Assembly: GCA_023389195.1 (NCBI GenBank)
Contig: JAEWET010000042.1
Span: 1-64,000 of the forward strand
Length of the DNA: 64,000 nucleotides
DNA from: Aliihoeflea sp023389195
GTDB lineage: Bacteria; Pseudomonadota; Alphaproteobacteria; Rhizobiales; Rhizobiaceae
Direction: 5' to 3'
Shown: positions 60,981 to 64,000 of the stretch, piece after piece
Numbering within the stretch: position 1 is the first letter of the stretch
Layout of the letters: each line of letters opens with the position of its first letter
The notes under the pieces: generated by a model
What the model was told of the DNA's origin: nothing
Database searches by the model: none
What the model saw: the letters and a program-made list of their open reading frames with translations, nothing else
Translations under genes and position numbers: made by a program

Positions 60981-61910
60981 CTACATCTCCTTCCTGAGAT
61001 TGACCACGCGCAGCATGACCGTGATGACGATCGCGATGATGATGGTCAGGATGACGCCGGCGACCGATGCGAAGGCCCATTTGAGCGAGCCGACCTGGCT
61101 GACGATGATGTTGCCGAGAAGATTGACCTTGCGGCCCGACAGCGAGGCGGCGGTGGCGAATTCGCCGAGCACCATGACCGAGACGAAGATCGCGCCGACG
61201 ACGACGCCCGGCAGCGACAGCGGCAGGATGATCTTGAAGAAGATTCGCCCGAAGCCGGCGCCGAGGTCGCGCGCGGCCTCGATGATCGACGGGTCGATGC
61301 GCGACAGCATGAAGGTGATCGGCCCGACCATGAAGACGCAGTAGATCTGCGTCATGCCGACGAGAACGGCGAACTCGGAAAAGAGCAGCGTCGTCAGCGG
61401 CGTGTCGATGATGCCGAGATTGATCAGGATCATGTTGATCGCGCCCTCGGTGCCCAGCATCGGCCGCCAGGCGATGACGCGGATGAGGAACGAGGTCCAG
61501 AACGGGATGACGCAGATGACGAGAAGCGCCGTCTGAAGCGTCTGGTTGCGCACGAAAAGGCCGATGAAGAGTGCGACCGGATAGCCGATCAGAAGCGTCG
61601 AGACGAGCACGATCGCCCAGATGCGAACCGTGGTCCATGTGGCCGACAGATAGGTCGAGCTCGACAGGAAGCGCTGCCAGCTCTCAATGGTGAGCGTCGG
61701 CTCGACGGTGAAGGTGGTCTGCGTCCAGAACGAGACGTAGACGACCATCAGAAGCGGCAGCACCATGAAGAGCGTCATCCAGGCGATGCCCGGCGTGACG
61801 AGGAAGAGCGCGCGGCGGCGTTCCTCGCGCTCGCGCTTTTGCGCCGGCGAGGAACTGCCCTGGCTTTCGGCAAAGCCGGAGGCGGCAGGCCTGTTGTCGG
61901 CGATTTCCAT
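60981..61910 (-). CDS. ABC transporter permease, PotB-like
   Basis: A 309-residue permease with six predicted helices after a charged cytoplasmic N-terminus of about 40 residues (QKREREERRRALF). The EAA loop is EAARDLGAGFGRIFFKIILPLSLPGVV. The ATG at 61910 shares one base with the ATPase stop (TGATG), fixing the start; the long frame to 63164 is antisense over the ATPase gene. First helix at about 40-60 (TPGIAWMTLFMVLPLLMVV). Confidence 0.92.
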   Translation of the reverse strand: MEIADNRPAASGFAESQGSSSPAQKREREERRRALFLVTPGIAWMTLFMVLPLLMVVYVSFWTQTTFTVEPTLTIESWQRFLSSSTYLSATWTTVRIWAIVLVSTLLIGYPVALFIGLFVRNQTLQTALLVICVIPFWTSFLIRVIAWRPMLGTEGAINMILINLGIIDTPLTTLLFSEFAVLVGMTQIYCVFMVGPITFMLSRIDPSIIEAARDLGAGFGRIFFKIILPLSLPGVVVGAIFVSVMVLGEFATAASLSGRKVNLLGNIIVSQVGSLKWAFASVAGVILTIIIAIVITVMLRVVNLRKEM

Positions 61911-62983
61911 CAGGCGGCCCTTTCGAAGAACGGAACGATCTCGGCCGGATCGAAGGCGAGGCTGTAGACCTCGTCCTTGGCGTAGGTTTCGGGCACCGGG
62001 CCGGAGAGGTGCGAGACGACCTGGACGAGTTGGCCGTCCTCGGTGCGGAAGAAGGAGAGGACGCTCGACCCGGTGAACTCGCTGGTGATGAAGCGTGCGC
62101 GCAGCGCCGCGTCGCCGGCTAGACCTGCCGGGCGCACGCTGATCCTGTCGAAGCGTAAGGCGACCTCGACCGGCGTGCCGTCGCGCGCCGAGGACGGGGC
62201 GGGCAGCGGAAAGGCGGCGGCGGGCGAGCGGAAGCGTCCACCCTCCATCTTGCCGGAGAGGATGTTGTAGGCGTTGAGATGGCGCGCGACATCGGCGCTG
62301 CGCGGCTCGGAAAAGAGCGTCGAAGCGGGGGCGAACTGAGCGATCGTGCCGCGCGACAGGACGGCGACGATGTCGCCCATCAACAGCGCCTCCGTCTCGC
62401 TGCCGGTGACATGCAGGAACGTCACCTTCAAACGCTGCCGGATATGGCGCAGCTCGTCGCACATGCGCTCGCGCAGGTTCGCGTCGAGCGCGCCGAGCGG
62501 CTCGTCGAGAAGAACGATGCGCGGCTCGGTGACGAGCGTGCGGGCGAGCGCGACGCGCTGGCGCTGGCCGCCGGAAATGGCCGAGACCTTGCGCGAGGCG
62601 AGGCCTTCGAGGCCGACGAGGCGGATGATGTCGTTGACGCGGTGCGCGACTTCGCCGGCGTCGGTGATCGGCGCATGTTCGCGGTAGCGCAGGCCATAGG
62701 CGATGTTGTCGCCAACGCTCAGATGCGGGAACAGCGCAAAGTTCTGGAACACGAAGCCGATGTCGCGGCGGTGCGGGGGCACGCCGTCGAGGCGCTTGTC
62801 GTCGAGCGTGACGGTGCCGGCATCCGGCTCTTCGAAGCCGGCGATGATGCGCAGGAGCGTGGTCTTGCCGCTGCCGCTCGCGCCGAGGACGGAGACATAG
62901 CTGTCGGCCGGCACGGCGACGCTCAATCGGTCGAGCGCGACCGTCTCGCCATATCGCCGCGATACCGAATTCAGTGCCAGCAT
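61910..62983 (-). CDS. ABC transporter ATP-binding protein, PotA type (copy 1)
   Basis: A 357-residue ATPase with Walker A GASGSGKTT, Q-loop FQNFALFPH, signature ISGGQRQR and Walker B IVLLDEPLGALD, then a TOBE domain. The ATG at 62983 (MLALNSVSRRYGE) follows GGGGAG; an upstream TTG at 62989 is less likely. First gene of the 12-gene leftward operon. The signature begins with I rather than L. It and the copy at 56183-57274 differ substantially, so they are not a recent duplication. Confidence 0.92.
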   Translation of the reverse strand: MLALNSVSRRYGETVALDRLSVAVPADSYVSVLGASGSGKTTLLRIIAGFEEPDAGTVTLDDKRLDGVPPHRRDIGFVFQNFALFPHLSVGDNIAYGLRYREHAPITDAGEVAHRVNDIIRLVGLEGLASRKVSAISGGQRQRVALARTLVTEPRIVLLDEPLGALDANLRERMCDELRHIRQRLKVTFLHVTGSETEALLMGDIVAVLSRGTIAQFAPASTLFSEPRSADVARHLNAYNILSGKMEGGRFRSPAAAFPLPAPSSARDGTPVEVALRFDRISVRPAGLAGDAALRARFITSEFTGSSVLSFFRTEDGQLVQVVSHLSGPVPETYAKDEVYSLAFDPAEIVPFFERAA

Positions 62984-63303
62984 CGGCAAACTCCCCGAGC
63001 GTTCCCACGCTTTCTAAATTGATTATGTATACAAACACATCTACATTGGCTCTCGCAAGAGCCGATATCGTGTTTTTTTGACGTTCGGGAAATGCCGGCA
63101 CACAAGCGCGTGAAGCCCCACCATACGCTGATGCGCAGGCGTTCGGGCCAGACTGCACGGGCAAATTGCAGCCTGCTCACCGGTTGGGCGCAATCCGGCC
63201 GGATGCGCTCAAAAAATGATCTTCGTGTACGTTACTAAATCACGTTAGCCAATTTCCCGATTGAACCGGGTCGCAACTGTCTCCAAAAGCGAGGCGTATC
63301 GAG
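62984..63303. promoter_or_regulatory. Divergent promoter region with GntR-type palindrome
   Basis: 320 bases between the ATPase gene and the divergent GntR gene, markedly AT-rich for this genome around 63010-63085 and 63210-63245. It holds the perfect palindrome TGTATACA at 63026-63033, the core of operators used by FCD-type GntR regulators, just upstream of the operon. The sequence ACGTTA occurs as a direct repeat at 63229-63234 and 63242-63247, near the GntR promoter. No gene is seen in it. Confidence 0.5.
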
Positions 63304-64000
63304 ATGAGCCGGAGCGAGATGATTCCCCCCAAGGCGCCAAGCCGGGCACCGCTGTTCCTGACGGCGGCCGACACCATCCGCGTGAACATCGAGACCGGCC
63401 GGCTGGACCGGGGCCAGGTGCTGCTCGAAGGCCCGCTCGCCGAGCGGCTGAAGATCTCGCGCAGCTCGGTCAAGCGCGCCCTCGGCCTGCTCGAGGAGGA
63501 AGGCGCGATCCGCCGCTTCGACGGGCGCGGCTATGTCGTCGGCCCGCCCGACGACGACACGGCGCCGATCCGCAGCGATCTCAAATCCATCCATCTGGTC
63601 GTCGACGAGGCGCATGACGAAACCCTCAACCGGCCGAACTGGAAGCGAATTCACGACCAGGTCGAGGCCGACGTGTCGGCCTGCCTCGTCTTCGGCCAGT
63701 TCCGCATCGTGGAAAGCGATTTGGCCACCCATTTCGGCGTCAGCCGGACCGTCATCCGCGACGTGCTGGGGCGGCTGCAGGAGCGCGGGCTCGTCACCAA
63801 GAGCTCGACCTCGCGCTGGATCGTGGCGCCGCTGACGGCGCAATCGATCAAGAACAAGTTCGAGCTGCGCATCATCCTCGAAGTGGCTGCGCTGCGCTCG
63901 GCGGCGCCCTTCATCGACCGGATCGCGCTGGAGCGCATCTGCCGGTCGATGGCCGCAGCCGAAGCGGAAGGACGGCTGGTGCGGCCCGACACCTGGTTCC
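63304..64000 (+). CDS. GntR-family regulator with two tandem winged helix-turn-helix domains (partial)
   Basis: Reading frame open from the ATG at 63304 to the window edge (232 codons, no stop). Residues 15-80 form one GntR-type winged HTH (recognition ISRSSVKRALGLLEEEG), and 115-175 a second (FGVSRTVIRDVLGRLQERG), followed by the start of an FCD ligand domain (FELRIILEVAALRSAAPFI). FCD-type GntR proteins normally have one HTH. It is divergent from the 12-gene operon and probably represses it until the transported compound or a metabolite binds. The antisense frame here is rejected because this one shows two coherent DNA-binding motifs. Confidence 0.88.
   Translation, partial: MSRSEMIPPKAPSRAPLFLTAADTIRVNIETGRLDRGQVLLEGPLAERLKISRSSVKRALGLLEEEGAIRRFDGRGYVVGPPDDDTAPIRSDLKSIHLVVDEAHDETLNRPNWKRIHDQVEADVSACLVFGQFRIVESDLATHFGVSRTVIRDVLGRLQERGLVTKSSTSRWIVAPLTAQSIKNKFELRIILEVAALRSAAPFIDRIALERICRSMAAAEAEGRLVRPDTWF

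Noticed and set aside
63235..63843. A 202-residue frame on the - strand at the right edge
   Set aside because: The + strand frame from 63304 encodes two clear HTH motifs and an FCD start, so this is its antisense shadow.

Overview
The window is a high-GC, densely packed chromosomal segment that looks alphaproteobacterial, most likely Hyphomicrobiales (Rhizobiales). The evidence is the soxBDAG sarcosine oxidase operon, the split transhydrogenase pntAA-pntAB-pntB next to an aa3-oxidase subunit IV gene, small DUF992 and DUF3096 proteins, a FeeM-type N-acyl amino acid synthase, and the dispersed palindromic intergenic repeats typical of this group. No rRNA, tRNA, CRISPR array, transposase or phage gene was seen. 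Family-level placement cannot be made from sequence reading alone.

Layout. (1) 1-6.4 kb, leftward: a glutamine synthetase-like ligase, a PIN/XRE toxin-antitoxin pair, aldehyde dehydrogenase, iron alcohol dehydrogenase and a branched-chain 2-oxoacid dehydrogenase E1 alpha. (2) 6.7-11.0 kb, rightward: an RND efflux adaptor and pump. (3) 11.1-18.0 kb, leftward: a complete livHMGF-type ABC importer with its binding protein and an acyl-CoA ligase in the same operon. (4) 18.1-25.3 kb: a TetR-controlled divergent acyl-CoA catabolic locus. It has an ACAD10/11-like acyl-CoA dehydrogenase and two MDR reductases on one side, and SDR, MaoC, an ACAD10/11-like kinase and a second SDR on the other. (5) 25.5-28.2 kb: a CHASE-like/PAS/GGDEF/EAL c-di-GMP enzyme. 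(6) 28.2-33.5 kb, leftward: soxBDAG. (7) 33.8-40.7 kb: rpsU, a TPR lipoprotein, DUF992, a repeat island, GIY-YIG, the pnt operon, cytochrome oxidase subunit IV, DUF3096 and FeeM. (8) 40.9-46.7 kb: an MFS transporter, then a cobalamin riboswitch heading nrdA-nrdB. NrdB has Phe at the radical-tyrosine position and carries the full residue set of the Mn/Fe class Ic enzyme. (9) 46.7-64 kb: an AraC regulator divergent from hyuBA (hydantoinase/oxoprolinase family), facing a 12-gene leftward operon headed by a divergent tandem-HTH GntR regulator.

How the genes work together. The most coherent candidate for an undescribed system is region 9. It combines an ABC importer with two ATPases but one permease pair, a Tat/Sec-exported binding protein plus a second paralogue with no export signal, and two SDRs. 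It also has an imidase-like deacetylase that keeps the metal residues of HP0310/cyclic imidase, a COG0523 (CobW) metallochaperone with a histidine tract, and a 108-residue Cys/His-rich protein translationally coupled to it. Opposite lie the hydantoinase-type HyuA/HyuB genes. I infer uptake and hydrolysis of a cyclic imide, hydantoin or lactam-like nitrogen compound with dedicated metal supply. Region 4 reads as a kinase/ACAD route for 4-hydroxyacyl-CoA. Region 8 reads as a B12-repressed, B12-independent ribonucleotide reductase, implying that a B12-dependent NrdJ is encoded elsewhere.

Limits: all functional calls come from reading motifs and recalled family sequences. No database search, structure prediction or folding program was run.
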